Below the pieces are notes generated by a model. It saw only the letters and a program-made list of their open reading frames with translations, had not been told where the DNA came from and did not search any database. A stretch of DNA of 32,023 bases from Bradyrhizobium uaiense (GTDB lineage: Bacteria; Pseudomonadota; Alphaproteobacteria; Rhizobiales; Xanthobacteraceae). A program made the translations under genes and the position numbers. The DNA lies in the NCBI RefSeq assembly GCF_010811875.1, contig NZ_VKHP01000092.1, positions 1-32,023 of the forward strand. Reading direction: 5' to 3'. Below are positions 7,809 to 16,386 of this stretch, in pieces (within the stretch, counting starts at the first letter, position 1; each line of letters opens with the position of its first letter).

Positions 7809-7829
7809 GGGCATTGTCTTGCAATGCCC
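7809..7829 (+). terminator. Hairpin between DUF1304 and the first binding-protein gene
   Basis: GGGCATTG pairs with CAATGCCC across a five-base loop, 17 bases after the DUF1304 stop. No T-tract follows, so termination would be weak; an attenuator or an mRNA stabiliser is equally possible. Confidence 0.35.
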
Positions 7830-7917
7830 AGAACGTTCCTCCATCATCCCTGACAACGGTGACATCCGCCGGGCTGAGCTTGCGGACAAGATCACCGGCA
7901 ACAGGGAGGTCACGAAC

Positions 7918-9138
7918 ATGAGGAGCGTGCAATTGCTCGCTGCGACAGCGCTTGCCATCGCGTTGTCGGTTACATCGGCCACCGCGCAGAAGAAATACGA
8001 CACCGGCGCCACCGACACCGAGATCAAGATCGGCCAGACCGTGCCGTTCTCGGGCCCCGCATCAGCCTATGCCGGCATCGGCAAGACCCAGGCGGCCTAC
8101 CTCAAGATGATCAACGATCAGGGCGGCATCAATGGCCGCAAGCTGAACCTGATCCAGTATGACGACGCCTATTCGCCGCCGAAGGCGGTCGAGCAGGTGC
8201 GCAAGCTCGTCGAGGGCGACGAGGTGCTGTTCACGTTCCAGATCATCGGCACGCCGTCAAATGCCGCCGTGCAGAAATATCTGAATGCCAGGAAGGTGCC
8301 GCAACTGCTCGCCTCCACCGGCGCGTCGCGCTTCTCCGATCCGCAGAATGCGCCGTGGACGATCGCGTTCAACCCGAACTACCAGTCCGAAGGGCGCATC
8401 TACGCCAAATACATCCTGGCCAATCACCCCAATGCCAAGATCGGCATCTTCTACCAGAACGACGATCTCGGCCGCGATTACATCACCGGCCTGAAGAGCG
8501 GGCTTGGCGACAAGGCGGCCAGCATGATCGTCGCCGAGGTCTCCTATGAGCTGACCGACCCGACGGTCGATTCCCAGATCGTCAAGCTGAAGGCCGCCGG
8601 TGTCGACCTGCTCTATAACGCATCGACGCCGAAATTCGCCGCGCAGGCGATCCGCAAGGTCGCCGACCTCGATTGGCACCCGGTCCACATCCTCGACATC
8701 AATGCGAGCCCGGTGTCGGCGACGCTGAAGCCCGCCGGCCTCGACATCTCCAAGGGCATCATCTCGACCAACTACGGCAAGGACCCGGCCGATCCGCAGT
8801 GGAAGGACGATCCCGGCGTGAAGGCCTATTTCGCCTTCATGGACAAATATTATCCGGAGGGCGACAAGCTCAACACCGTCAACACCTACGGCTACTCGAC
8901 GGCCGAGCTGTTGATCCAGGTGCTCAAGCAGTGCGGCGACGACCTCACCCGCGAGAACCTGATGAAGCAGGTGACCAGCCTGAAGAAGTTCGTGCCGTCG
9001 CTCGCGCTGCCCGGCATGTCGATCACGACGGGGCCGAACGACTATCGCATCAACAAGCAGATGCAGATGATGAAGTTCAACGGCGAGCGCTGGGAGCTGT
9101 TCGGCCCGATCATCGAGGACACCGGCCCGGCAGGCTAG
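7918..9138 (+). CDS. Branched-chain amino-acid-type ABC substrate-binding protein (LivK-like), copy 1
   Basis: A 406-residue periplasmic binding protein of the Peripla_BP_6 (type I) fold. The signal peptide is residues 1-24, with cleavage after TSATA before QKKYD. The mature domain opens with TEIKIGQTVPFSGPASAYA, which lines the ligand cleft, followed by GGINGRKLNLIQYDDAYSPP, and ends with a short tail after NGERWELFGPI. AGGGAGG lies eight bases before the ATG at 7918, so the longer reading from 7819 is rejected. The next gene encodes a close paralogue. No HAAT-type permease or ATPase genes are nearby, so partners must be encoded elsewhere. The ligand is unknown; members of this family bind amino acids, amides, urea or aromatic acids. 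Confidence 0.95.
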   Translation: MRSVQLLAATALAIALSVTSATAQKKYDTGATDTEIKIGQTVPFSGPASAYAGIGKTQAAYLKMINDQGGINGRKLNLIQYDDAYSPPKAVEQVRKLVEGDEVLFTFQIIGTPSNAAVQKYLNARKVPQLLASTGASRFSDPQNAPWTIAFNPNYQSEGRIYAKYILANHPNAKIGIFYQNDDLGRDYITGLKSGLGDKAASMIVAEVSYELTDPTVDSQIVKLKAAGVDLLYNASTPKFAAQAIRKVADLDWHPVHILDINASPVSATLKPAGLDISKGIISTNYGKDPADPQWKDDPGVKAYFAFMDKYYPEGDKLNTVNTYGYSTAELLIQVLKQCGDDLTRENLMKQVTSLKKFVPSLALPGMSITTGPNDYRINKQMQMMKFNGERWELFGPIIEDTGPAG

Positions 9139-9160
9139 GTCGCGCCACGGCGGCACTGCG

Positions 9161-9306
9161 CTCCCTCGCCCCGTTCTTACGGGGAGAGGGTTGGGGTGAG
9201 GGGCTGCTTCCGCGCGCTCGGAAGTAGTTGCTCCCGCGGAGACTCCCCCTCACCCGCATCGCATCTTCGATGCGATGCGACCTCTCCCCGCAGGCGGGGC
9301 GAGGTG
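9161..9306. repeat. Large palindromic intergenic element (type A), second copy
   Basis: The outer arms CTCGCCCCG / GGGGCGAGG, the pair GGGTGAGGGG... / CCCCCTCACCC, and an inner hairpin GCATCGCATC-ttc-GATGCGATGC repeat the plan of the element at 2484-2612. It fills much of the 381-base gap between the two binding-protein genes. The rest of the gap (9307-9519) holds a TTGACT box near 9368 and the leader hairpin listed next, and no gene. Confidence 0.8.
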
Positions 9307-9452
9307 AAGCGGAGGAGCCCGTCGCACCCCCGCTGTGCCCTTCATTTTGCGGCGCCCCCTACTTTGGTTGACTGAAATTGCTCGCCTTTTCGGCACCGCT
9401 CGTCTTGCGTCGCAGCAACGGTTCCTCCAGTATCCCGGCCCAGCGATGGCGA

Positions 9453-9474
9453 CCGCGGGACCTTGATCCCGCGG
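9453..9474 (+). promoter_or_regulatory. GC-rich leader hairpin of the second binding-protein gene
   Basis: CCGCGGGA pairs with TCCCGCGG around the loop CCTTGA, ending 45 bases before the ATG at 9520. It would probably lie in the 5' untranslated leader. No T-tract follows. A regulatory role is inference. Confidence 0.35.
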
Positions 9475-9519
9475 GCAAGATCATCGGCCAACCATCAGTC
9501 ACGTGAGGGAAACAGCATT

Positions 9520-10746
9520 ATGAGGAACGGGATTTTCCACCTGGTCACGGGAACGGCGCTCGCGATCGCGCTGTCTGCAACGTCGGCCTCCGCGCAGAAG
9601 AAATACGATCCCGGCGCGAGCGATACCGAAATCAAGATCGGCCAGACCGTCCCCTTCTCCGGACCGGCCTCCGCCTACGCCTCGATCGGCAAGACCCAGG
9701 CAGCCTATTTCAAGATGATCAACGATGCCGGCGGCATCAACGGCCGCAAGATCAACCTGATCCAGTATGACGACGCCTATTCGCCGCCCAAGGCCGTCGA
9801 GCAGGTGCGCAAGCTCGTCGAGAGCGACGAAGTGCTGCTGACCTTCCAGATCGTCGGCACGCCGTCGAACGCCGCGGTGCAGAAGTATCTGAACGCCAAG
9901 AAGGTGCCGCAGATGTTTGCCGCCACCGGCGCCTCGAAGTTCACCGACCCGAAGAACTTTCCCTGGACGCTCGGCTTCAACCCGAACTACTTCGTCGAGG
10001 GCCGCATCTACGGCCAGTACATCCTGAAGGAGCATCCGAACGCCAAGATCGGCATCCTCTATCAGAACGACGACCTCGGCAAAGACTACCTGAACGGCAT
10101 CAAGGCCGGCCTCGGCGACAAGGCCGCCAAGATGGTCGTGGCCGAAGCCTCCTACGAGGTGTCCGACCCGACCATCGATTCCCAGGTGCTCAAGATCAAG
10201 GATGCCGGCGCCGACCTGTTCTTCTCGGCCTCGACGCCGAAGCAGGCCGCGCAGGCGATCAAGAAGATCGCCGAGCTCGGCTGGCATCCGGTCCACATCG
10301 TCGACATCAACGCGACCTCGGTCGGCGCGGTGCTGCAGCCGGCGGGCCTCGAGGCCTCCAAGGGCCTGATCTCGACCAACTACGGCAAGGATCCGGCCGA
10401 TCCGCAGTGGAAGGACGATCCGGGCATGAAGCGCTATTTCGACTTCATGGCCAAGTACTATCCCGACGGCGACAAGAACTCGAACTTCAACACCTATGGC
10501 TACTCCACCGCGCAGCTGATGGTGCATGTGCTGAAGCAGTGCGGCGATGACCTGACGCGCGAGAACGTGCTGAAGCAGGCCACCAACCTGAAGAACGTCG
10601 ACCTCGACATGGCGCTGCCCGGCATCAAGGGCAACACCACGCCGAACGACTATCGCGTCAACAAGCAGCTGCAGATGATGCGCTTCAACGGCGAGCGCTG
10701 GGAGCTGTTCGGCCCGATCCTCGAGGATGCCGGTCCGGCCGGCTAG
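9520..10746 (+). CDS. Branched-chain amino-acid-type ABC substrate-binding protein (LivK-like), copy 2
   Basis: This 408-residue periplasmic protein is a close paralogue of the preceding gene: long stretches such as SPPKAVEQVRKLVE, GTPSNAAVQKYLNA and STNYGKDPADPQWKDDPG are identical. The signal peptide spans about residues 1-26 (cleavage after ASA, before QKKYD), then the same type I binding fold. GTGAGGGA precedes the ATG at 9520, which decides the start against the longer reading from 9463. The leaders of both copies share a CAAGATCA-n-CGGC segment, so the duplication reached upstream of the coding region. Differences cluster in the second half (e.g. FVEGRIYGQYILKEH against QSEGRIYAKYILANH). 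Ligand specificity may therefore have diverged; this is inference. Confidence 0.95.
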   Translation: MRNGIFHLVTGTALAIALSATSASAQKKYDPGASDTEIKIGQTVPFSGPASAYASIGKTQAAYFKMINDAGGINGRKINLIQYDDAYSPPKAVEQVRKLVESDEVLLTFQIVGTPSNAAVQKYLNAKKVPQMFAATGASKFTDPKNFPWTLGFNPNYFVEGRIYGQYILKEHPNAKIGILYQNDDLGKDYLNGIKAGLGDKAAKMVVAEASYEVSDPTIDSQVLKIKDAGADLFFSASTPKQAAQAIKKIAELGWHPVHIVDINATSVGAVLQPAGLEASKGLISTNYGKDPADPQWKDDPGMKRYFDFMAKYYPDGDKNSNFNTYGYSTAQLMVHVLKQCGDDLTRENVLKQATNLKNVDLDMALPGIKGNTTPNDYRVNKQLQMMRFNGERWELFGPILEDAGPAG

Positions 10747-10769
10747 TGGTTCGCGCAGGCTTGAAATGC

Positions 10770-10800
10770 AATCGGCGGCCTGGGCCGCCGATTTGTTTTT
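10770..10800 (+). terminator. Strong intrinsic terminator after the paired binding-protein genes
   Basis: AATCGGCGGCC and GGCCGCCGATT form an eleven-base-pair stem (the tightest loop is two bases, so the top pair probably opens), followed by TGTTTTT. It starts 24 bases after the stop codon at 10746. Confidence 0.9.
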
Positions 10801-10810
10801 GGGCCTCTAT

Positions 10811-10935
10811 CACCGTCACCCTGAGGAGCGCGAAGCGCGTCTCGAAGGGTCGACGGCCCCACTGTGGCCGATTCATCCTTCGAGGCTCGCCCAGCGGCGC
10901 AATTGCGCCGCAAGGCTCGCACCTCAGGATGACGG
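10811..10935. repeat. Palindromic intergenic repeat (CCGTCACCCTGAGG type B), copy 1
   Basis: It starts with CACCGTCACCCTGAGGAGCG and ends with CCTCAGGATGACGG, which is the imperfect mirror. Inner pairs include CTCGAAGG / CCTTCGAG and GGCGCAATTGCGCC. A close copy with the same outer and central sequences (GATTCATCCTTCGAG) lies at 20435-20568. It is positioned between the terminator of the binding-protein genes and the stop of the DUF1330 gene. Confidence 0.85.
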
Positions 10936-10961
10936 AATGAGCATCCGGCTTTGCATTCCGC

Positions 10962-11387
10962 CTACTTCGGAATCTCACCAAAGTTCTTGCCGACCGGCAG
11001 CACCGCATGCCGGATCAGCCGCGAATCCTCCACCGCGGCCTGCCGGTGCTTCACCGCCTCGCGATAGACGGGATCGCGGATCATTTCGACGAAGGCGTCA
11101 ACGCTGGGATACTCCGCGATGAAGCAATGATCCCAGCGCTCCTCCTGCGGGCCGATCAGCATCAGCTCGAAGCGGCCCTGCCAGACGATGCGGCCGCCGA
11201 GCCGCTCGAATACCGGCCCGCTCTCGCGGCCATAAGCGGCGTAAGCTTCCGCGCCGGTGGCCTTTCGGCCGTCGGGATAGGCGGCCGATTCGCGCAAGCG
11301 CACCAGGTTGAGCATGTGGATCGGGCCCGGCCGGTTGTTGTCCCGGAATTGCGCAAACACATCTTTGGTCGGATCGATATGGCCCAT
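10962..11387 (-). CDS. DUF1330 domain protein
   Basis: A 141-residue soluble protein. The segment GPIHMLNLVRLRESAAYPDG, followed by AYAAYGRESGPVFERLGGRIVWQG and a WDHCFIAEYPSVDAFVEM segment near residue 90, matches the DUF1330 ferredoxin-like (dimeric alpha/beta barrel) pattern, in which the phrase 'YPS..A...M..DP.Y' recurs. It is somewhat longer than typical family members of about 95 residues, with extra residues at both ends. AAAGGAGC lies six bases before the ATG at 11387, so the longer open frame upstream is not used. Function is unknown. It is divergent from the penicillin-binding protein gene and shares a 138-base promoter region with it. Confidence 0.85.
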   Translation of the reverse strand: MGHIDPTKDVFAQFRDNNRPGPIHMLNLVRLRESAAYPDGRKATGAEAYAAYGRESGPVFERLGGRIVWQGRFELMLIGPQEERWDHCFIAEYPSVDAFVEMIRDPVYREAVKHRQAAVEDSRLIRHAVLPVGKNFGEIPK

Positions 11388-11485
11388 GCGGTGCTCCTTT
11401 GTTTTCTTGTTCCATCCATATTTAGCACGCGCCGCCCCACCTCCTAATCCCCCGTTAAGCTTTGCGTAACCGCCCCTTAAACCGG

Positions 11486-11499
11486 GAACGCTAGCGTTC
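11486..11499. promoter_or_regulatory. Perfect 14-base palindrome between divergent genes
   Basis: GAACGCTAGCGTTC reads the same on both strands. It is 26 bases before the penicillin-binding protein ATG at 11526 and 98 bases before the DUF1330 ATG. The position fits an operator or a transcription-start-overlapping site, but no regulator is identified. Confidence 0.4.
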
Positions 11500-11525
11500 G
11501 CGCGTACAGGGTGTGAGCGTTGCGG

Positions 11526-13796
11526 ATGGCGTGGGGACGTAAAAAAGGCGGTGGACGCAAGGAGCCGCTGTTCGGGCTTCCGGCCGCGCTTGCCGACCTC
11601 AGACTGTCGCCCTCCGATCGCATTCCCGGCGGCGGCGACGACAAGCCCGCCAAGTCGAAACCCAAGAACAGCGAAAAGAGCGCCGACAAGAGCAACGATT
11701 CCGGCAGAGAGAGACCGCGCCCGTCGCGCAGCGGCAGCAAGCGGCGCAGCAAGTCGCGCGGCCTCGGCATCGGCCGGCTGTTCTATTGGACCGCGGTGCT
11801 CGGACTCTGGGCCGGCATTGCCGTGATTGGTGTCGTGGTGTGGGTCGGCGCGCATCTGCCGCCGATCCAGTCGTTGGAAATTCCCAAGCGTCCGCCGACG
11901 ATCCAGATCGTCGGCATCGACGGCAGCGTGCTGGCGCAGCGCGGCGAGATGGCCGGCGCCAACATCGCGTTGAAGGACCTGCCGCCCTATCTGCCGAAGG
12001 CCTTCATCGCAATCGAGGACCGCCGCTTCTATTCGCATTTCGGCGTCGATCCGGTCGGCATTTTACGCGCAGCCGTCACCAACGTGCTGCATCGAGGCGT
12101 GTCGCAGGGCGGCTCGACTTTGACACAGCAGCTCGCCAAGAACCTGTTCCTGACTCAGGAACGCACCATGCAGCGCAAGCTGCAGGAGGCCGAGCTCGCG
12201 CTGTGGCTGGAACGCAAGCATTCCAAGGACGAGATTCTCGAGCTCTATCTCAACCGGGTCTATTTCGGTTCCGGTGCCTATGGCGTCGAGGCTGCCGCGC
12301 AGCGCTATTTCGGCAAGTCGGCGAAGAACGTGACGCTGCCGGAAGCCGCGATGCTCGCGGGCCTCGTCAAGTCGCCGTCGCGGCTGGCGCCGAACCGCAA
12401 CCCTGAAGGCGCGGAACAGCGCGCCCAGGTCGTGCTCGCGGCGATGGCCGACGCCAAGTTCATCACCGATGCCCAAGCCAAGGCCTCGATCGGCCAACCC
12501 TCGATCGCGGTGAAGCCGGCCGGCGCCGGCACCGTGAACTATGTCGCCGACTGGATCGGCGAAGTGCTCGACGATCTGGTCGGCCAGATCGACCAGGACA
12601 TCATCGTGCAGACCACGATCGACCCGAAGCTGCAGAACGTCGCCGAAGCCGCCGTGATCGACGAACTCGCCGCCAAGAGCGTGAAGTTCAATGTCAGCCA
12701 GGGCGCGCTGGTGGCAATGACACCCGACGGCGCGGTGCGCGCCATGGTCGGCGGCCGGAACTATTCCGAGAGCCAGTACAATCGCGCGGTGACTGCAAAG
12801 CGGCAGCCGGGCTCGTCGTTCAAGCCGTTCGTCTATTTGACCGCGGTCGAGTCCGGATTGACGCCGGACACTATCCGCACCGACGCGCCGCTCGATATCA
12901 AGGGCTGGAAGCCGGAGAACTACACCCACGAATATTTCGGCTCGGTCACACTGACCCAGGCGCTGGCAATGTCGCTGAACACGGTCGCGGTGCGGCTCGG
13001 CGTCGAGGTCGGCGCCAAAAACGTGGTGCGCACCGCGCACCGGCTCGGCATTTCCTCCAAGTTGGAGCCCAACGTCTCGATCGCGCTCGGCACCTCGGAA
13101 GTGTCCGTGCTCGAGCTGGTCGGCGCCTATGCACCGTTCGCCAACGGCGGCTACGCCGTGTCGCCGCATGTGGTGACCAGGATCAAGACCAGCTCGGGCA
13201 AGCTGCTGTATGACCGCCCGGTCGATCCGCCCAACCAGGTGATCGAGCCGCGCTATGACGCAATGATGAACACCATGATGCGCGAGACGCTGATCTCGGG
13301 CACCGCGCGCAAGGCGGAGATCCCGGGCTGGACCGCTGCCGGCAAGACCGGCACCAGCCAGGATTATCGCGACGCCTGGTTCATCGGCTACACCGCCAAG
13401 CTCGTCACCGGCGTCTGGCTCGGCAATGACGACAATTCGCCGACCAAGAAGGCGACCGGCGGCGGGCTGCCCGTGGAAGTGTGGAGCCGCTTCATGAAAT
13501 CCGCGCATCAGGGCGTGCCGGTCGCGGCGATCCCGAACTCGCAGGGCAGTTGGGGACCGGCGAACCTGATGCAGATCTCGTCGCAGATATCCGCGCCTTC
13601 AGCGCCGGCGGGACCGATGCAGATTCAACCGCCGATGCAGGCGCCGCAGCCGTCGGCGCCGGTCCCGTCCGGCGGCGGCTATTATCGCCCGCCTCCGCCG
13701 ACGCCGGCCCGCGCTGCGGCGCCGCCGAATCCGAACGCGCGGCCGGAAGCGGCGGCAGGGTTGGATGGGTGGCTCGCGGATCGGTTGTTTCGATAG
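11526..13796 (+). CDS. Bifunctional class A penicillin-binding protein (PBP1A family)
   Basis: This 756-residue enzyme polymerises glycan strands and cross-links peptides in the periplasm. A basic, Ser/Lys/Arg-rich cytoplasmic tail of about 80 residues precedes one membrane segment (YWTAVLGLWAGIAVIGVVVW). The GT51 transglycosylase domain has EDRRFYSHFG with catalytic Glu164, QGGSTLTQQLAKNLFL and RKLQEAELALWLE. The transpeptidase domain has S430-SFK433, SLN (483-485) and KTGT (607-610). The C-terminus is a Pro/Ala-rich tail of about 100 residues. No OB-like insert is obvious, unlike full-length PBP1A, hence no gene symbol. The ATG at 11526 is preferred; a TTG two codons earlier is possible, since ribosome-binding signals are weak for both. 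Confidence 0.95.
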   Translation: MAWGRKKGGGRKEPLFGLPAALADLRLSPSDRIPGGGDDKPAKSKPKNSEKSADKSNDSGRERPRPSRSGSKRRSKSRGLGIGRLFYWTAVLGLWAGIAVIGVVVWVGAHLPPIQSLEIPKRPPTIQIVGIDGSVLAQRGEMAGANIALKDLPPYLPKAFIAIEDRRFYSHFGVDPVGILRAAVTNVLHRGVSQGGSTLTQQLAKNLFLTQERTMQRKLQEAELALWLERKHSKDEILELYLNRVYFGSGAYGVEAAAQRYFGKSAKNVTLPEAAMLAGLVKSPSRLAPNRNPEGAEQRAQVVLAAMADAKFITDAQAKASIGQPSIAVKPAGAGTVNYVADWIGEVLDDLVGQIDQDIIVQTTIDPKLQNVAEAAVIDELAAKSVKFNVSQGALVAMTPDGAVRAMVGGRNYSESQYNRAVTAKRQPGSSFKPFVYLTAVESGLTPDTIRTDAPLDIKGWKPENYTHEYFGSVTLTQALAMSLNTVAVRLGVEVGAKNVVRTAHRLGISSKLEPNVSIALGTSEVSVLELVGAYAPFANGGYAVSPHVVTRIKTSSGKLLYDRPVDPPNQVIEPRYDAMMNTMMRETLISGTARKAEIPGWTAAGKTGTSQDYRDAWFIGYTAKLVTGVWLGNDDNSPTKKATGGGLPVEVWSRFMKSAHQGVPVAAIPNSQGSWGPANLMQISSQISAPSAPAGPMQIQPPMQAPQPSAPVPSGGGYYRPPPPTPARAAAPPNPNARPEAAAGLDGWLADRLFR

Positions 13797-13829
13797 GCGC
13801 GAAGCCGAAGGTCGGACCGCAACGCCAAC

Positions 13830-13930
13830 CGTCATCCCCCGCGCATGCGGGGGATCCAGTACGCCGCGGCTTATCGGTTGAACGCGAATGTCTCTGGAAT
13901 ACTGGATCGCCCGCTTTCGCGGGCGATGAC
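13830..13930. repeat. Palindromic intergenic repeat (CGTCATCCCCCGC type)
   Basis: The left half, CGTCATCCCCCGC-gcat-GCGGGGGATCCAGTA, is mirrored by TACTGGATCGCCCGC-ttt-CGCGGGCGATGAC. It lies between the convergent penicillin-binding protein and metallopeptidase genes. The following bases (13950-13983) carry a short GTAGGGTGGATAG fragment related to the repeat at 20305. Confidence 0.8.
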
Positions 13931-13983
13931 AGCAGAGGTGGTGGAGACAGTACGTAGGGTGGATAGAGCGACGCGAGCGACGC

Positions 13984-14739
13984 CTACTCCTGGATCCCGT
14001 AGCGGTGCAGGTCGTTGCCGTGAGTGTCGAGCCAGTTCTTGGCGCGCGTGACGGAGGCGCAGACCTTGTCGACCACCCGCCAGAACCGCGCCGAGTGGTT
14101 CATCTCGACCAGATGCGCGACCTCGTGCGCGGCGAGGTAATCGAGCACGAAGGGCGGCGCCAGGATCAGCCGCCATGAGAATGACAGCGAACCTGCCGAG
14201 GTGCACGAGCCCCAACGACTGGATTGATCGCGGATCGAGATCCGCCGCACCTTCACGCCGAGTTCCGCGGCATGAAGCTGCGCCGACTTCTGCAGATCCT
14301 TGCGCGCCTCACGCTTGAGGAAGTCATGGACCCGGCGGTCCATATGCTCGACTCCGCCGGCAACGCAGAGGATCTTCTCGCCGCTGTCGCGCGTCTCGGT
14401 CCACACCGTGCCGCGCTCGCCCGAGCGATGCACCAGCCGATGCGGCACACCGCGCAACGGCACCACGGTGCCGGGCTGGAAGGGCGCGGCCTTCGGCAAG
14501 CGGCCAAGACGAGCGGCGATCCAGCCGCCGTGGATGTTGGCGAACTCCTTGGCTTCGATAATCGTGCCGCGCGGCGGCATCGTCAGGATCGCTTCGCGGT
14601 CGGTCGGATGAATCCTGAGCGTGTAGCGGCGCGCGCGCCTGTGCCGGCGCAATCTGACGGTGAAAAACTGGGAGCCATGTCTGACCAATACGGTCGCGGG
14701 TTCGGCAGGCCGCCGATAGAGGAGCGCGCGAGTAGCCAT
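13984..14739 (-). CDS. YgjP-like (DUF45) zinc metallopeptidase
   Basis: A 251-residue soluble protein. The zinc-binding motif is HEVAHLVEMNHSARFW: His205 and His209 with catalytic Glu206, and the third ligand likely His216 of NHS. The preceding strand RRISIRDQSSRWGSCTSAGS carries the conserved SRWGSC pattern of YgjP/DUF45 proteins, annotated in many genomes as SprT- or M48-type peptidases. The N-terminal half is basic (RLRRHRRARRYTLRIH). I chose ATG 14739 (MATRALLYRR), where homology is plausible; the frame is open to an ATG at 14823, but that extension is Cys/Trp-rich and looks non-coding. No clear ribosome-binding site supports either. Substrate unknown. Confidence 0.88.
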   Translation of the reverse strand: MATRALLYRRPAEPATVLVRHGSQFFTVRLRRHRRARRYTLRIHPTDREAILTMPPRGTIIEAKEFANIHGGWIAARLGRLPKAAPFQPGTVVPLRGVPHRLVHRSGERGTVWTETRDSGEKILCVAGGVEHMDRRVHDFLKREARKDLQKSAQLHAAELGVKVRRISIRDQSSRWGSCTSAGSLSFSWRLILAPPFVLDYLAAHEVAHLVEMNHSARFWRVVDKVCASVTRAKNWLDTHGNDLHRYGIQE

Positions 14740-14908
14740 TTCTGAAAGTCCGGGGAGCAGGAGTTCGCCCGAACTCTGCCATATCCGCCGCCAGGGAAAG
14801 CGCTCGGCGCAAAAACAAATCATTTGCCCAATATACAGGGGCTGGCCGTTAATTGACCTCTACCGGCAGGGGGCGGAACCGGAATTTTTCTGATGAATCA
14901 GAGTCGCG

Positions 14909-14951
14909 AAAAAGGCCCAAGAGATGAAATAAAATTCATCACTTGGGCCTT
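14909..14951 (-). terminator. Intrinsic terminator of phaZ
   Basis: On the minus strand AAGGCCCAAG pairs with CTTGGGCCTT, with an inner ATGAA/TTCAT pair closing the loop, and TTTTT follows directly. It lies 71 bases beyond the phaZ stop and reads in the same direction. On the plus strand there is no equivalent T run. Confidence 0.85.
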
Positions 14952-15021
14952 GGTTGATTTGAGATTCTTTTAGCTAAATCAGCGGCTTGTGCGAGCGCGA
15001 AAATCGCGGCCGGAGCGATAC

Positions 15022-16347
15022 CTATTCGGCCGCCGCGACAAGGGAAAGCCGCGTACTGGCCGCCGAAACCATGAAATCGGAGATCCGCGGCACGATTTCG
15101 GAGCGGAACCGCGAGCCGTTGAACACGCCGTAATGGCCGACGCCCTTCTGCACGTAGTGCACGCGACGATGGTTCGGGATCGCGGTGCAGAGCGCGTGCG
15201 TTGCCTCGGTCTGGCCGAGACCGGAGATATCGTCCTTCTCGCCTTCCACCGTCATCAGCGCGACGCGGCGGATCTTCGACGGATCGACCGGCTTGCCGCG
15301 ATGGGTCATCTCGCCCTTCGGCAGCGCGTGCTTGACGAAGACGAGGTCGACGGTCTGCAGGTAATACTCGGCAGTGAGGTCCATCACCGCGAGATATTCG
15401 TCGTAGAATTCACGGTGCTTGTCGGCGAGGTCGCCGTCGCCCTTCACCAGATGGGCGAACAGCGCCTTGTGCGCGTCCATGTGCCGATCCAGGTTCATGC
15501 TGATGAAGCCGTTGAGCTGCAGGAAGCCCGGATAGACGTCGCGCATCACGCCCGGATGCGGGAACGGCACCTTGGTGATGACATGGCTGCGGAACCATTC
15601 GATGCCGCGCTCTTCCGCAAGGTTGTTGACCGCAGTCGGATTGCGCCGTGTGTCGATCGGGCCGCCCATCAGCGTCATCGACAGCGGTACAAACGGATCG
15701 TGGTTCGCTTCCATCACGGAGACCGCCGCCAGCACCGGCACCGAAGGCTGGCACACCGCGATGATGTGCATGTTGCCGCCGAGCGCATGCAGCATCTCGA
15801 TGACGTAGTCGACATAGTCGTCGAGATCGAACCGGCCCTCGGCAAGTGGCACCATACGCGCATCGGCCCAGTCGGTGATGTAAACTTCATGCGTCGGCAG
15901 GAATGCCTCGACGGTGCCGCGCAGCAGCGTCGCATAGTGGCCCGACATCGGCGCCACGATCAGCACCCGCGGCTGCGGCGCGCGCAACGGGCGCGTCAGC
16001 TTGCGATCGAAATGCAGCAGGCGGCAGAACGGCTTTTCCCAAACCGTGCGAACCTCGACCGCCGTGCGGATGCCGTTGACCTCAGTGGTCGGCAGGTTCC
16101 AATCCGGCTTGCCGTAGCGGCGCGTGGTGCGCTCGAACAGCTCACAGCCGGCGGCGATCGATTTGCCGAACTCGGTATGCGTCCACGGATTGAGCGGGTT
16201 CTGAAACAGGATCTTGGTGGCGTCGGTCACCGCGCGCACCGGGTTGAGCGACGCATGCGCCATCTCATACATCCAGTACATCGGCGTCGTAAGTGCCGGG
16301 CTGCCTTCCGCCGCCAGTGGCGGTGCACCAAATTCACCGATGGGCAT
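15022..16347 (-). CDS. phaZ: Intracellular polyhydroxyalkanoate (PHB) depolymerase
   Basis: A 441-residue alpha/beta-hydrolase that degrades stored poly(3-hydroxybutyrate) granules in the cytoplasm. It has the full-length intracellular PhaZ pattern: start region PALTTPMYWMYEMAHASLNP, the Cys-type lipase box IAVCQPSVP with nucleophile Cys199 in place of serine, followed by LMGGPIDTRRNPTAVN, and a C-terminal GHYGVFNGSRF carrying the catalytic histidine. There is no signal peptide, consistent with an intracellular enzyme. The start is taken at 16347 (MPIGEFG), although an in-frame ATG at 16380 is open; neither has a strong ribosome-binding site. It is a single-gene unit, with its own terminator and a possible operator region upstream (16387-16411). 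Confidence 0.95.
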   Translation of the reverse strand: MPIGEFGAPPLAAEGSPALTTPMYWMYEMAHASLNPVRAVTDATKILFQNPLNPWTHTEFGKSIAAGCELFERTTRRYGKPDWNLPTTEVNGIRTAVEVRTVWEKPFCRLLHFDRKLTRPLRAPQPRVLIVAPMSGHYATLLRGTVEAFLPTHEVYITDWADARMVPLAEGRFDLDDYVDYVIEMLHALGGNMHIIAVCQPSVPVLAAVSVMEANHDPFVPLSMTLMGGPIDTRRNPTAVNNLAEERGIEWFRSHVITKVPFPHPGVMRDVYPGFLQLNGFISMNLDRHMDAHKALFAHLVKGDGDLADKHREFYDEYLAVMDLTAEYYLQTVDLVFVKHALPKGEMTHRGKPVDPSKIRRVALMTVEGEKDDISGLGQTEATHALCTAIPNHRRVHYVQKGVGHYGVFNGSRFRSEIVPRISDFMVSAASTRLSLVAAAE

Positions 16348-16386
16348 TGTATTTTCAGACCCCTGTTTGCGCCGCAGCATACTGAC

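Noticed and set aside
11388..12038. Long upstream extension of the DUF1330 reading frame
   Set aside because: The ATG at 11387 has an AAAGGAGC ribosome-binding site; the extension overlaps the penicillin-binding protein gene and is low-complexity.
12063..13508. A 481-codon minus-strand open frame over the penicillin-binding protein gene
   Set aside because: It is antisense to a full set of GT51 and transpeptidase motifs and has no recognisable domains.
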